Shown here one piece after another: positions 32,789 to 41,168 of a DNA stretch of 64,000 nucleotides (its first letter is position 1; the number at the start of each line of letters is the position of its first letter). The position numbers were made by a program, and so were the translations under genes. A model generated the notes under the pieces. The model ran no database searches, was not told where the DNA came from, and worked only from the letters and a program-made list of their open reading frames with translations. Origin of the DNA: an uncultured Bacteroides sp. (lineage in GTDB: Bacteria > Bacteroidota > Bacteroidia > Bacteroidales > Bacteroidaceae); assembly GCF_910585845.1 (NCBI RefSeq), contig NZ_CAJUHF010000011.1, positions 1 through 64,000 of the forward strand. Direction: 5' to 3'.

Positions 32789-34046
32789 TGAAATAACGGC
32801 TCAAGCCGAAATAACCGGTTTGTTCCGCAGCCGCCTCTCGGGTGTAGAGATGACGGTGCGGGACGGATTCTGGGAAGAGCTGCAAGCCGGACTTCCGAAA
32901 GCCGGAACCGATCGCTCCACTCCCGCTGCCGTGTCCGGAGCGATCGACAGTTCGTTCGGGACTACCGACTGCCTGTCCGAGACTGCTGACTGTCTGTCCG
33001 AGACTGCCGACTGTCTGTCCGGAGCTGCTGACGGCTTGTCCGGACAAAGGCGAAAAGGCATTCTGCTCGTTCCACGGTTCCACCGTGTGGCGGCAGCCGC
33101 TTCCGTCATCATGGTGCTGGGAGCCGCTTCTGCCGCATTCTGGTATTTCTCTCCGAAGGATGAGATACAAGAGGCGTTTACGAAGGTAGCTACCTTGACA
33201 CCGGAAGGCAACATGAACGGAGATGTGGTGCAGGAGAATTTCCCTTCGATTCATAACACCGTTCCGGCGGTGCCTGATCCCGGACAGAAACACCCCGGAC
33301 CGGCATCGTCCGCCGTGGCGTTTGCTCAAGATGAAGAAGAGAACGAATCCCTGTCCGTCACCGTTTCCATCACCATCCGTCAGCACCTCTACGGCAATCA
33401 TCCGCAACGGGGAAACGGCATGTATGGGCAGAACGCCTCAAGTCGTGAAGGAAACGGATATTATGCAGCAGCGGATACGGAGAATACGACCGGCACTACA
33501 GCCTCCAACTCCTGCTCTTCGCATGCGGAGAAAACAGCCGTGTCCGGTGCTGATGCGGTAGGCAGAAGGCGGAACTGGGCTTTCAAGGCAGGAGTAGGCA
33601 CTTCGTTGCCGAAATCCGGTTTCGGAATGCCCCTCACGGCAAACCTCTCGGCAGAACGCCGCCTGAACCGGCATTTCTCTCTTGAGGCAGGATTGCAGTA
33701 CAACCGTCTGGAGGGTGAAGGAGAGCGCGTCTTGCACACACTGGCGGTTCCCGTCAAACTGAATGCGATGCTGGCAAGCGCATCCAAAGTCGATCTCTAT
33801 GCCACGCTGGGCGGAGCAGTCGAGAAGTGCCTGTCCGGAGCCGAAGACAACTGTTTCGGAGCGGAACCCCTACAGTTGTCCGCTATGGCAGGCTTGGGCG
33901 TCCGCTATAAGCTGAACGACCGGATAGCCCTGTTTGCCGAGCCTTCGGTATCCCATCATTTTGATACGGACTCCCGGACAAGGACATTGCGCACGGAACG
34001 TCCGACGAACTTGAATCTGCTTTGCGGTGTCCGCATGGTCTATTAA
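32775..34046 (+). CDS. Membrane-anchored barrel protein coupled to ECF sigma factor
   Basis: A 423-residue protein. The N-terminal soluble segment (about 1-95) starts with a helix-rich part (SGVEMTVRDGFWEELQAGL) as in sigma-regulator cytoplasmic domains and contains a four-copy TADCLSE repeat. One span (about 103-123, VAAAASVIMVLGAASAAFWY) is followed by a low-complexity periplasmic linker (130-265). The C-terminal domain (about 270-423) reads like an outer-membrane barrel (FKAGVGTSLP, SLEAGLQYNRL, GVRYKLNDRIALFAEPSVSH, terminal GVRMVY). This joins a probable sigma-controlling anchor to a sensor barrel in one chain. The overlap with the sigma gene supports a regulator role; that is inference. 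Confidence 0.72.
   Translation: MKGNDEITAQAEITGLFRSRLSGVEMTVRDGFWEELQAGLPKAGTDRSTPAAVSGAIDSSFGTTDCLSETADCLSETADCLSGAADGLSGQRRKGILLVPRFHRVAAAASVIMVLGAASAAFWYFSPKDEIQEAFTKVATLTPEGNMNGDVVQENFPSIHNTVPAVPDPGQKHPGPASSAVAFAQDEEENESLSVTVSITIRQHLYGNHPQRGNGMYGQNASSREGNGYYAAADTENTTGTTASNSCSSHAEKTAVSGADAVGRRRNWAFKAGVGTSLPKSGFGMPLTANLSAERRLNRHFSLEAGLQYNRLEGEGERVLHTLAVPVKLNAMLASASKVDLYATLGGAVEKCLSGAEDNCFGAEPLQLSAMAGLGVRYKLNDRIALFAEPSVSHHFDTDSRTRTLRTERPTNLNLLCGVRMVY
32961..33044 (+). repeat. In-frame 21 bp minisatellite
   Basis: Four 21 bp units (32961, 32982, 33003, 33024) encode a seven-residue repeat of the TADCLSE type in the cytoplasmic part of the barrel-anchor protein. Confidence 0.85.
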
Positions 34047-34065
34047 CCTTAGAAACGATACAGAA

Positions 34066-34755
34066 ATGAAATCTCTATCTCTTCATTGTATATTATTTAA
34101 TCGTACTATATTAGATTCCGGCATGCGAATCAAGTTCGACTTATGCCGATATCGTTCATGTCGTTCATATCATTCATGTCGTTCATATCATTCGTGCAGT
34201 TCATATCATTCACGTTGTTCACGCCATTCATGTTGTGCTGTTGTGCTGGCATTGCTGCTCAGCCTGTGCTTCTCCTTGGTGTCCTGCATGGACGAGACGT
34301 TCGACCCCAATAATCCGGATGTCGACCTGTTTGTAAAACAGCTGAAGGAAGGCACCTATTCGCCGGAAAATGCAGACGGGCTGAACACTGTGCCCCATTT
34401 TACCGTTAATGACATAGAAGGCTTGCTGAAGTATGCCGAAGACCTGACGGTGATTCCCTCTTTTCCGTTGGCTCCGGTCTCTTATTCGGCAGGAGGCAAG
34501 CTCCGCTTGGGAGAGTGTATCTTGTGGACGGTGGAAACCGTCCGTCTGGGGCAGAATGCCTCGATGGGATGCAAGATGGTGCATGTCGATGCGGAAAACT
34601 ACGAAGGTATCTATTTCCTGTCCGATGACGAAGTGCAGGATGCCGCCGCCCGTTACCGCCGTTGGTGGGAGAACCGAAAGTATCCCCGCACGATGTGGAC
34701 CATAGACCCCTGTTACGATGAACCGCTTTGCGGAAGCGGATATATGTGGTGGTAA
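34066..34755 (+). CDS. Lipoprotein of the second ECF operon (DUF4943-like)
   Basis: A 229-residue protein. An unusual N-terminal stretch built from a (R/H)S(C/Y) tripeptide repeat (about residues 30-56) precedes a hydrophobic signal core and a lipobox (LVSC, about residue 73), then an acidic linker (DETFDPNNPDVD) and a globular domain ending CGSGYMWW. The layout resembles DUF4943 lipoproteins of Bacteroides; I am moderately sure of that family. Start choice: ATG 34066 lies 19 bp after the previous stop; ATG 34123 is an alternative that still includes the repeat. Third gene of the operon; probably surface or periplasmic. Confidence 0.65.
   Translation: MKSLSLHCILFNRTILDSGMRIKFDLCRYRSCRSYHSCRSYHSCSSYHSRCSRHSCCAVVLALLLSLCFSLVSCMDETFDPNNPDVDLFVKQLKEGTYSPENADGLNTVPHFTVNDIEGLLKYAEDLTVIPSFPLAPVSYSAGGKLRLGECILWTVETVRLGQNASMGCKMVHVDAENYEGIYFLSDDEVQDAAARYRRWWENRKYPRTMWTIDPCYDEPLCGSGYMWW
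34152..34232 (+). repeat. In-frame 9 bp minisatellite in a signal-peptide region
   Basis: Nine contiguous units of consensus TCRTTCATR (34152 to 34232), each coding a tripeptide such as R-S-C, R-S-Y or H-S-C, placed just before the hydrophobic core of the lipoprotein signal. Confidence 0.9.
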
Positions 34756-34756
34756 G

Positions 34757-34884
34757 ACAGTGAGACTGTAAATCCGTAAAACTGTAAAACTGTAAAACTG
34801 TAGATCCGTAAGACTGTAAATTCATGAGACAGTAAATCCGTAAGACGGTAAGTCGATAAGTCAACAAGAGAGTAAGAAAACAAG
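34757..34884. repeat. 8 bp-period tandem array filling the intergenic gap
   Basis: Sixteen octamers in register from 34757 (ACAGTGAG, ACTGTAAA, TCCGTAAA, ACTGTAAA and so on) to 34884. The array occupies essentially the whole 132 bp between the lipoprotein stop and the ATG at 34888. Confidence 0.85.
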
Positions 34885-34887
34885 TTA

Positions 34888-35568
34888 ATGAGAACATACA
34901 GCACTATAATCGGACTGCTTTTTGCAGCAGTCCTTCCTCTTTGCGCCCAAGACTGGACCCCTCAGGACTCTTTGCGGCTACGTCGCCTGCTGGACGGAGA
35001 GGGGGAACTGAAACTGAACCCGAAGGCGCTGAAAGAGCTGGAGCAGGAACCGTATATGGGCAAACTGCGGATGTCGGAGGAGAAGCAGTGGATGGACTTC
35101 AACACGACGCTGCCCGAAATACCCGAAGTGCCGAAGAAGAAAGTCGTCCTGACGCTGCGCCCCTATAACGCGCGTACGAAGTATAACTGGGACCCGGTGT
35201 ATCAGAAGAAAATCAATATAGATAAGAATACGTGGCGTGGCAATCCTTTCCATGAACTGGTCACACGCAAGACCTATACCAACTGGGCAAAGCGCCCTCT
35301 GGATAAAGGAATGCGCAAGAGCCTGGAGGAAATAGAAGCTACCGGTTTGCGCTATCGCGTGACGGAGCGGGCGAATAATATGGCGGTAGGCAGTTGGCAG
35401 AGCGCCGGCGGTGGAGCCGGCATAGGTGGTCTGGACCTGATGACGCCTTTCACCAAAGAGTTTTGGGACTTCAAGGGACGCAAACGCAGGGCGCGTACGC
35501 TCGAAGTGCTGCGGGAGTATGGCGACTCCATTACAGTACAGATGCAGAGAACATCCCAAGGCGAATGA
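34888..35568 (+). CDS. DUF4858 exported protein
   Basis: A 226-residue protein with a signal peptide (about 1-20, PLCAQ) and a positively charged, Trp-rich mature part: DSLRLRRLLDGEGELKLNPK, then LTLRPYNARTKYNWDPVYQK, a Gly-rich loop (SAGGGAGIGGLDLM) and a basic tail. This is the DUF4858 pattern, a Bacteroides-restricted family of unknown function that commonly closes ECF sigma operons. The start follows directly after the 8 bp array. It is probably periplasmic. An ATGCC/GGCAT mini-hairpin follows at about 35622-35634 without a T-run on this strand. Confidence 0.78.
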   Translation: MRTYSTIIGLLFAAVLPLCAQDWTPQDSLRLRRLLDGEGELKLNPKALKELEQEPYMGKLRMSEEKQWMDFNTTLPEIPEVPKKKVVLTLRPYNARTKYNWDPVYQKKINIDKNTWRGNPFHELVTRKTYTNWAKRPLDKGMRKSLEEIEATGLRYRVTERANNMAVGSWQSAGGGAGIGGLDLMTPFTKEFWDFKGRKRRARTLEVLREYGDSITVQMQRTSQGE

Positions 35569-35652
35569 TGCTTTTTATCAGGAAAGAGTTTCTCTCTTTC
35601 CCTCCTCCCCATGAAAAAGCCATGCCTTCGGCATAAAAAAGGAACAAGTTCA

Positions 35653-35684
35653 TTTTATTCTGCTCGCGGTTTATGCTATCTTTG
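35653..35684 (+). promoter_or_regulatory. Promoter of the M23 peptidase gene
   Basis: TTTT (35653-35656), 20 nt, then TATCTTTG (35677-35684). Transcription from here would begin after an in-frame ATG at 35673, so translation must start at ATG 35712. Confidence 0.6.
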
Positions 35685-35711
35685 CCTGCGTTAAAACAAA
35701 GATTACACCTG

Positions 35712-37367
35712 ATGAACAGATATCTTAAGCCAGCTATATATTTACTTTTCTCGTTCATGTCGGGCGGGGTTGCCTGTGCACAGGAGGCGACGTTCTCTCC
35801 GCCTTTCGACTTTCCGATGATTTTCTCCGGTAATTTCGGTGAGATACGCGCCAACCATTTTCATGGAGGCCTCGACTTCAAGACCGGTGGCACGATAGGC
35901 AAGCCCGTGCGGGCATTGGCGGAGGGCTACATATCCCGCATCCGCGTCACGCACGGTTCGGGCTATGTGCTCGATGTGATCTACGCCAATGGATACAAGA
36001 CGATCAACCGCCATCTCAGTGCCTTTGTCGGCGACGTGGCACGCAGGGTGGAAGACTTGCAGTATGAAAAGGAGACATGGGAAGTGGAGATTGTTCCCGA
36101 ACCGGGCGAGTATGCTGTAAAGGCAGGGCAGGTCATCGCCCTGAGCGGCAACACCGGATATTCGTTCGGCCCGCATCTGCATCTGGACGTATTCGAGGCG
36201 GAGACGGACGATTACGTCGATCCGATGGCTTTCTTCAAGAAGCAGGTGAAGGACAATGTCGCCCCGCGTGCCGAAGGTATCATGCTGTTTCCGCAACCCG
36301 GCAGGGGAGTGGTGGACGGAACGTCGGAACGCCGCGCCTTTCCCCTCCATCCCAAGCAGCCGATTACTGCTTGGGGAATGGTCGGAGCGGGCATCCGTGC
36401 ATACGACTATATGGATGGGGCGAGCAATCGCTACGGTGTGCACACAGTGGTGCTGGAGGTGGACAGCGTAGAGGTGTTCCGGAGCGTGGTGGACCGCTTC
36501 TCGGAAGAAGAGAACCGCATGATCAACTCGTGGACCTACGGGCAATATATGAAGTCGTTCATCGAACCGGGCAATACGCTGCGGATGCTGCATGCCTCCA
36601 ACGGCAACCGGGGACTGATAGACATCAATGAGGAACGTCCTTACGATTTCTCCTATACCCTGAAGGATGCTTTCGGAAACACGTCGAAAGTCTCGTTTAC
36701 CGTGCAAGGCAAGCGGATGGAGATTCCTCCCGTAGAGTATCGCGAGAAGTACGTCTTCCGCTGGAACAAGGTGAACTACGTGCAGGAGCCTGGGCTTTCG
36801 CTGGTGGTTCCGCGCGGGATGCTCTATGACGATGCCTATCTGAACTATGCCGTGCGTGCAGACAGTGGGGATGTGGCTTTCACTTATCAGCTGAACGACA
36901 CGCGCATTCCTCTTCACGGCCGTTGCGAACTGCGTATCGGCTTGCGCCACTGTCCGGTGGAGGACATGACGAAGTATTATGTGGCAGGAGTGGATGCACG
37001 CGGCAGGAAGTATAGCGTAGGCGGCAAGTACGAAGACGGTTTCATGAAGACCACCATCCGCGAGCTGGGCACGTACACCGTCGGCATAGATACCGTGCCT
37101 CCTACCGTCACTCCGCTCAATCCGAAGCAGTGGGGCGCTACGAAGCGCATCGTGTTCAAGGCGAAAGATGAAGAGACAGGCATCAGCACCTACCGCGGTA
37201 CCATCGACGGAAAGTATGTCCTGTTCGGCAAACCCAACTCCATCAGTGGGAACCTGGTTTACGAGATTGACCCTAAACGCGTAGAGCGGGGCAGGCATGT
37301 CGTGGAAATCACAGTGACCGATGGCTGTGGCAACCGCACCACGAAGCGTGTTCCGTTCGTGTGGTGA
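35712..37367 (+). CDS. M23-family zinc metallopeptidase
   Basis: A 551-residue exported cell-wall endopeptidase. The signal peptide is about 1-24 (ends ACAQE). The LytM/M23 domain (about 30-185) has the zinc ligands in HFHGGLDF (HxxxD) and GPHLHLDV (HxH). Two or more beta-sandwich modules fill the remaining ~350 residues. Such enzymes cut the peptide bridges of peptidoglycan. The start is ATG 35712, since the more upstream ATG at 35673 lies ahead of the likely transcription start. It is monocistronic, 108 bp before the next gene. The ligands are intact, so activity is likely. Confidence 0.9.
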   Translation: MNRYLKPAIYLLFSFMSGGVACAQEATFSPPFDFPMIFSGNFGEIRANHFHGGLDFKTGGTIGKPVRALAEGYISRIRVTHGSGYVLDVIYANGYKTINRHLSAFVGDVARRVEDLQYEKETWEVEIVPEPGEYAVKAGQVIALSGNTGYSFGPHLHLDVFEAETDDYVDPMAFFKKQVKDNVAPRAEGIMLFPQPGRGVVDGTSERRAFPLHPKQPITAWGMVGAGIRAYDYMDGASNRYGVHTVVLEVDSVEVFRSVVDRFSEEENRMINSWTYGQYMKSFIEPGNTLRMLHASNGNRGLIDINEERPYDFSYTLKDAFGNTSKVSFTVQGKRMEIPPVEYREKYVFRWNKVNYVQEPGLSLVVPRGMLYDDAYLNYAVRADSGDVAFTYQLNDTRIPLHGRCELRIGLRHCPVEDMTKYYVAGVDARGRKYSVGGKYEDGFMKTTIRELGTYTVGIDTVPPTVTPLNPKQWGATKRIVFKAKDEETGISTYRGTIDGKYVLFGKPNSISGNLVYEIDPKRVERGRHVVEITVTDGCGNRTTKRVPFVW

Positions 37368-37421
37368 GGATATCTTTGTCATCTGACCGAGTAGTTAAAG
37401 AACTCCTAAAATATAATTTGT

Positions 37422-37475
37422 ATAAGAACAATAACCAATATAAGAACAATAACCAATTTATAAACATAACAAAGT
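37422..37475. repeat. 9 bp-period array ending at the dipeptidase start codon
   Basis: Six nonamers in register: ATAAGAACA, ATAACCAAT, ATAAGAACA, ATAACCAAT, TTATAAACA, TAACAAAGT. The last base is immediately before ATG 37476. The two 18 bp halves at 37422 and 37440 are identical. Confidence 0.75.
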
Positions 37476-39119
37476 ATGAAAAGCAAAAGACTGACCCTTT
37501 CCGTCTTGTTGGTAGCGGTGGCAGTGGTGAATGCACTGGCATGTACCAATCTTATTGTAGGTAAGAATGTCTCCACGGACGGTTCTACCATTGTTTCTTA
37601 TTCTGCCGACTCCTACGGCTTGTTCGGCGAGTTGTATCATTATCCTGCCGGCATGCACAAGAAAGGCACACTGATTGACATACACGAGTGGGACACCGGC
37701 AAGTATCTGGGCAAGATAGAACAGGCACGCCAGACGTACAACGTCATCGGCAACATCAATGAGTTTCAGCTGACCATTGCCGAAACCACTTTCGGCGGTC
37801 GTCCCGAACTGGTGGACACCACCGGAGTCATTGATTACGGAAGCCTGATCTATCTGGGTTTGCAACGCTCCCGCACCGCCCGTGAGGCAATCAAGGTGAT
37901 GACCGACCTCGTGCAAGAGTACGGCTACTACAGCAGCGGCGAATCTTTCACCATTGCCGACCCGAACGAAATCTGGATCATGGAGATGATAGGCAAAGGT
38001 CCCGGCGTGCGTGGTGCCGTATGGGTGGCCGTGCGCATCCCCGACGACTGCATCTCGGCACATGCCAATCAGGCACGCATCCACCAGTTCGACATGAACG
38101 ACAAGAATAACTGCATGTATTCCTCCGATGTCATCTCTTTTGCCCGCGAGAAAGGCTACTTCAATGGGGTGAACAAGGATTTCAGCTTTGCCGACGCTTA
38201 TGCACCTCTGGATTTCGGTGCACGCCGCTACTGCGAGGCACGTGTATGGAGCTACTTCAATATGTTCACCGACCGTGGCGAAGAATTCCTTCCCTACATC
38301 GAAGGTAAGACCGACCGCCCCATGCCCCTCTATCTGAAACCTAACCGGAAGATATCCGTGCAAGATGTGCAGAACGCCATGCGCGACCATTACGAAGGCA
38401 CTCCGCTGGACATCAGTAAGGACTTCGGTGCCGGTCCGTACCACACTCCTTACCGCCTTTCTCCGCTCTCCTTCAAGGTGGGCGACAAGAGTTACTTCAA
38501 CGAACGCCCCATCTCCACGCAGCAGACCGGTTTCGTGTTTGTGTCCCAGATGCGCTCTTCCATGCCCGATGCCATTGGCGGTGTGCTGTGGTTCGGTACG
38601 GACGATGCCAACCTGACGGTCTTCACTCCCGTATATTGCTGCACGAATAAGGTGCCCGTATGCTACTCCCGTGTGGACGGAGCCGACTATATCACTTTCT
38701 CTTGGAACTCTGCTTTCTGGATTTTCAACTGGGTGGCAAACATGGTCTATCCCCGTTACGACCTGATGGTGGGCGACGTGCGTGCCGCTCAAGCCGAACT
38801 GGAAATTACCTTCCGCGAAGCACAAGAGGGCATCGAGGCTACCGCATCCAAACTCTACGCCAAAGATCCTGCACAAGCAAAGGAATTCCTTTCCAACTAT
38901 ACCGATTTGGTTGCACAAAGCACACTCGACACCTGGAAGCGTCTTGGCGAGTTCCTTATCGTGAAGTACAATGACGGTGTAGTCCGCCGCATGAAAGACG
39001 GCAAGTTCGAACGCAATGCCATCGGCCAGCCGGCAGGTGTGGTTCGTCCCGGATATCCGAAAGAGTTCCTGGAAGAATACGTGAAACAGACGGGAGAACG
39101 GTATCGCATACCGGAATAA
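37476..39119 (+). CDS. C69-family dipeptidase
   Basis: A 547-residue N-terminal nucleophile hydrolase. A signal peptide (about 1-22) is cleaved before Cys23 (ALACTNLIVGK), the catalytic nucleophile of family C69 (PepD type). Supporting blocks are VSYSADSYGLFGELYHYPAG, TIAETTFGGRPEL, ESFTIADPNEIWIMEMIGKG and CFW-like SWNSAFWIFNWVANMVYPRY. It hydrolyses dipeptides in the periplasm, fitting Bacteroides' use of exported dipeptidases. It may share a transcript with the M23 gene upstream. Length is normal and the nucleophile is present. Confidence 0.92.
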   Translation: MKSKRLTLSVLLVAVAVVNALACTNLIVGKNVSTDGSTIVSYSADSYGLFGELYHYPAGMHKKGTLIDIHEWDTGKYLGKIEQARQTYNVIGNINEFQLTIAETTFGGRPELVDTTGVIDYGSLIYLGLQRSRTAREAIKVMTDLVQEYGYYSSGESFTIADPNEIWIMEMIGKGPGVRGAVWVAVRIPDDCISAHANQARIHQFDMNDKNNCMYSSDVISFAREKGYFNGVNKDFSFADAYAPLDFGARRYCEARVWSYFNMFTDRGEEFLPYIEGKTDRPMPLYLKPNRKISVQDVQNAMRDHYEGTPLDISKDFGAGPYHTPYRLSPLSFKVGDKSYFNERPISTQQTGFVFVSQMRSSMPDAIGGVLWFGTDDANLTVFTPVYCCTNKVPVCYSRVDGADYITFSWNSAFWIFNWVANMVYPRYDLMVGDVRAAQAELEITFREAQEGIEATASKLYAKDPAQAKEFLSNYTDLVAQSTLDTWKRLGEFLIVKYNDGVVRRMKDGKFERNAIGQPAGVVRPGYPKEFLEEYVKQTGERYRIPE

Positions 39120-39197
39120 CCGGTGCATTCCTGCAAAAACTGCACAGGATAGTGTAAATCTTTAGTGAAAAAAGTAGGATATTTAAACTTATTCGCC

Positions 39198-39205
39198 TAC
39201 ATTTG
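39198..39205 (+). promoter_or_regulatory. Possible -7 box of the phosphohexomutase gene
   Basis: TACATTTG, 120 bp before the start codon; the -33 element is not evident. Confidence 0.4.
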
Positions 39206-39324
39206 TAACTTACAAGCCGATAAATGTGCGTGACTGGTTTCATTCGTCGATGAGCCGCATGAGGCAGTTACGCATGACTTATCAGGCAGAAAAATAGATA
39301 TTAACCTCTAAAATAGATAATTAT

Positions 39325-41067
39325 ATGGAAAATCAAGAACTGATCAAGTTGGTGACTGAGAAAGCCCAGATGTGGCTTACCCCGGCTTACGACGCCGAAA
39401 CTCAGGCAGAAGTGAAACGTATGTTGGAGAACGAAGATAAGACAGAGTTGATCGATTGTTTTTATAAAGACCTGGAATTCGGTACGGGCGGTCTGCGCGG
39501 CATAATGGGCGTAGGAACCAACCGAATGAATATCTATACGGTAGGTGCCGCTACGCAGGGCCTTTCCAACTACCTGAACAAATGTTTCAAGGACGAAGAG
39601 CAGATTTCCGTAGTTGTGGGCTATGACTGCCGTAACGACAGCGACAAGTTTGCCAAAATCTCCGCCGACATCTTCTCTGCAAACGGCATCAAGGTTTATC
39701 TTTTCGACGACCTGCGTCCTACGCCGGAAGTTTCGTTTGCCATCCGCCATTTCGGTTGCCAGAGCGGTATCAATATCACTGCCAGCCACAACCCGAGAGA
39801 ATACAACGGCTACAAGGCCTATTGGAACGACGGTGCACAGGTGCTTGCTCCGCACGACACTGCCATCATCGACGAGGTGAACAAGGTGACCGTTGCCGAC
39901 ATCAAGTTCGACGGCAATAAGGAGCTGATCCAGATTATCGGTGAAGACGTAGACAAGGTGTACTTGGAGAAGGTACATTCCATTTCCATCGACCCGGAAG
40001 TGATCAAGCGTCAGAAGGATCTGAACATTGTCTATACTCCGCTGCACGGTGCAGGACGCACATTGATTCCTGCCTCACTGAAAGTATGGGGATTTGAGAA
40101 TGTCAACTGTGTGCCCGAGCAGATGGTGAAGGACGGTAACTTCCCCACAGTGGTATCTCCCAATCCCGAAAATGCCGAAGCCCTCTCCATGTCCATTGCA
40201 TTGGCGAAGAAGATCGATGCCGACATCGTGATGGCAAGTGATCCGGATGCCGACCGCGTAGGTATGGCTTGCAAGGACGACAAGGGCGAATGGGTGCTTA
40301 TCAACGGTAACCAGACCGCTTTGATCTTCTTGTACTACATCATCAAGAACCGTATCGCTACGGGCAAGATGAACCCCAACGATTTCATCGTGAAGACCAT
40401 TGTGACTACCGAGCTGATTAAGGCAGTAGCAGACAAGAACAAGATTGAAATGCGCGACTGCTACACCGGTTTCAAGTGGATTGCACGTGAGATCCGTCTG
40501 AGCGAAGGCAAACAGCAATACATCGGTGGTGGCGAAGAGAGCTACGGCTTCCTTGCCGAAGACTTTGTCCGTGACAAAGACGCCGTTTCTGCATGTTCCC
40601 TGCTTGCCGAGATCTGTGCATGGGCAAAAGACCAGGGCAAGACGCTGTATGACGTATTGATGGATATCTACGTAGAGTACGGTTACTCCAAGGAAACCAC
40701 AGTCAACGTTGTGAAGCCGGGTAAGAGTGGTGCCGATGAAATCAAGGCTATGATGGACAACTTCCGTGCCAATCCGCCGAAAGAGATCGGAGGTTCTCCC
40801 GTTGCGCTGATCAAAGACTACAAGAGCCTGAAAGCTACCGATGCCCAAGGCAACGTACAAGACCTGGATATGCCTGAGACGTCTAATGTGCTTCAATACT
40901 TCACGGAAGACGGTTCGAAGATCTCCGTTCGTCCGTCGGGTACGGAACCGAAGATCAAGTTCTATATCGAAGTGAAGGGCGAGATGGGTTGCTCGAAGTG
41001 CTATGCCGGTGCCAATGCCGCTGCCGAAGAAAAGGTAGAGGCTGTCCGCAAGTCGCTCGGCATCTGA
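39325..41067 (+). CDS. Phosphoglucomutase/phosphomannomutase
   Basis: A 580-residue alpha-D-phosphohexomutase interconverting hexose 1- and 6-phosphates. The four domains show their signatures. The phosphoserine loop is in NITASHNPREYNGYK (about 151-165), metal binding DPDADRVG (about 307-314), sugar-binding GGGEESYGF (about 393-401) and phosphate-binding RPSGTEPK (about 539-546). The length (~580) fits the PgcA/PGM2 type, with glucose 1-phosphate as a likely substrate. It is monocistronic and followed by two strong hairpins. The family is certain, sugar specificity less so. Confidence 0.94.
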   Translation: MENQELIKLVTEKAQMWLTPAYDAETQAEVKRMLENEDKTELIDCFYKDLEFGTGGLRGIMGVGTNRMNIYTVGAATQGLSNYLNKCFKDEEQISVVVGYDCRNDSDKFAKISADIFSANGIKVYLFDDLRPTPEVSFAIRHFGCQSGINITASHNPREYNGYKAYWNDGAQVLAPHDTAIIDEVNKVTVADIKFDGNKELIQIIGEDVDKVYLEKVHSISIDPEVIKRQKDLNIVYTPLHGAGRTLIPASLKVWGFENVNCVPEQMVKDGNFPTVVSPNPENAEALSMSIALAKKIDADIVMASDPDADRVGMACKDDKGEWVLINGNQTALIFLYYIIKNRIATGKMNPNDFIVKTIVTTELIKAVADKNKIEMRDCYTGFKWIAREIRLSEGKQQYIGGGEESYGFLAEDFVRDKDAVSACSLLAEICAWAKDQGKTLYDVLMDIYVEYGYSKETTVNVVKPGKSGADEIKAMMDNFRANPPKEIGGSPVALIKDYKSLKATDAQGNVQDLDMPETSNVLQYFTEDGSKISVRPSGTEPKIKFYIEVKGEMGCSKCYAGANAAAEEKVEAVRKSLGI

Positions 41068-41075
41068 TGATATTT

Positions 41076-41108
41076 GCAAGTCCTGATGTGAAGCACATCA
41101 GGACTTGC
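41076..41108 (+). terminator. Perfect 15 bp hairpin after the phosphohexomutase gene
   Basis: GCAAGTCCTGATGTG (41076-41090) and CACATCAGGACTTGC (41094-41108) pair perfectly with an AAG loop, followed by TTCTAT. It could be a weak terminator or a 3' stabiliser. Confidence 0.6.
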
Positions 41109-41119
41109 TTCTATAGAAT

Positions 41120-41168
41120 GTTCCCCCGTTACAAGAGTATTTCTGTAGCGGGGGAACGTTCGTTTTTT
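41120..41168 (+). terminator. Intrinsic terminator between pgm and nudC
   Basis: GTTCCCCCGTTACA (41120-41133) pairs with TGTAGCGGGGGAAC (41144-41157) with one G-U, followed by GTTCGTTTTTT. It closes the rightward transcript before the convergent nudC gene. Confidence 0.85.

Noticed and set aside
35742..37382. Long minus-strand frame (546 codons) opposite the M23 gene
   Set aside because: It is a shadow of the plus-strand gene, whose zinc motifs and promoter are clear; its translation is His/Arg-rich and matches nothing.
37458..39128. Long minus-strand frame (556 codons) opposite the C69 dipeptidase
   Set aside because: Complete overlap with a well-supported gene; no independent motif, and composition typical of an antisense shadow.
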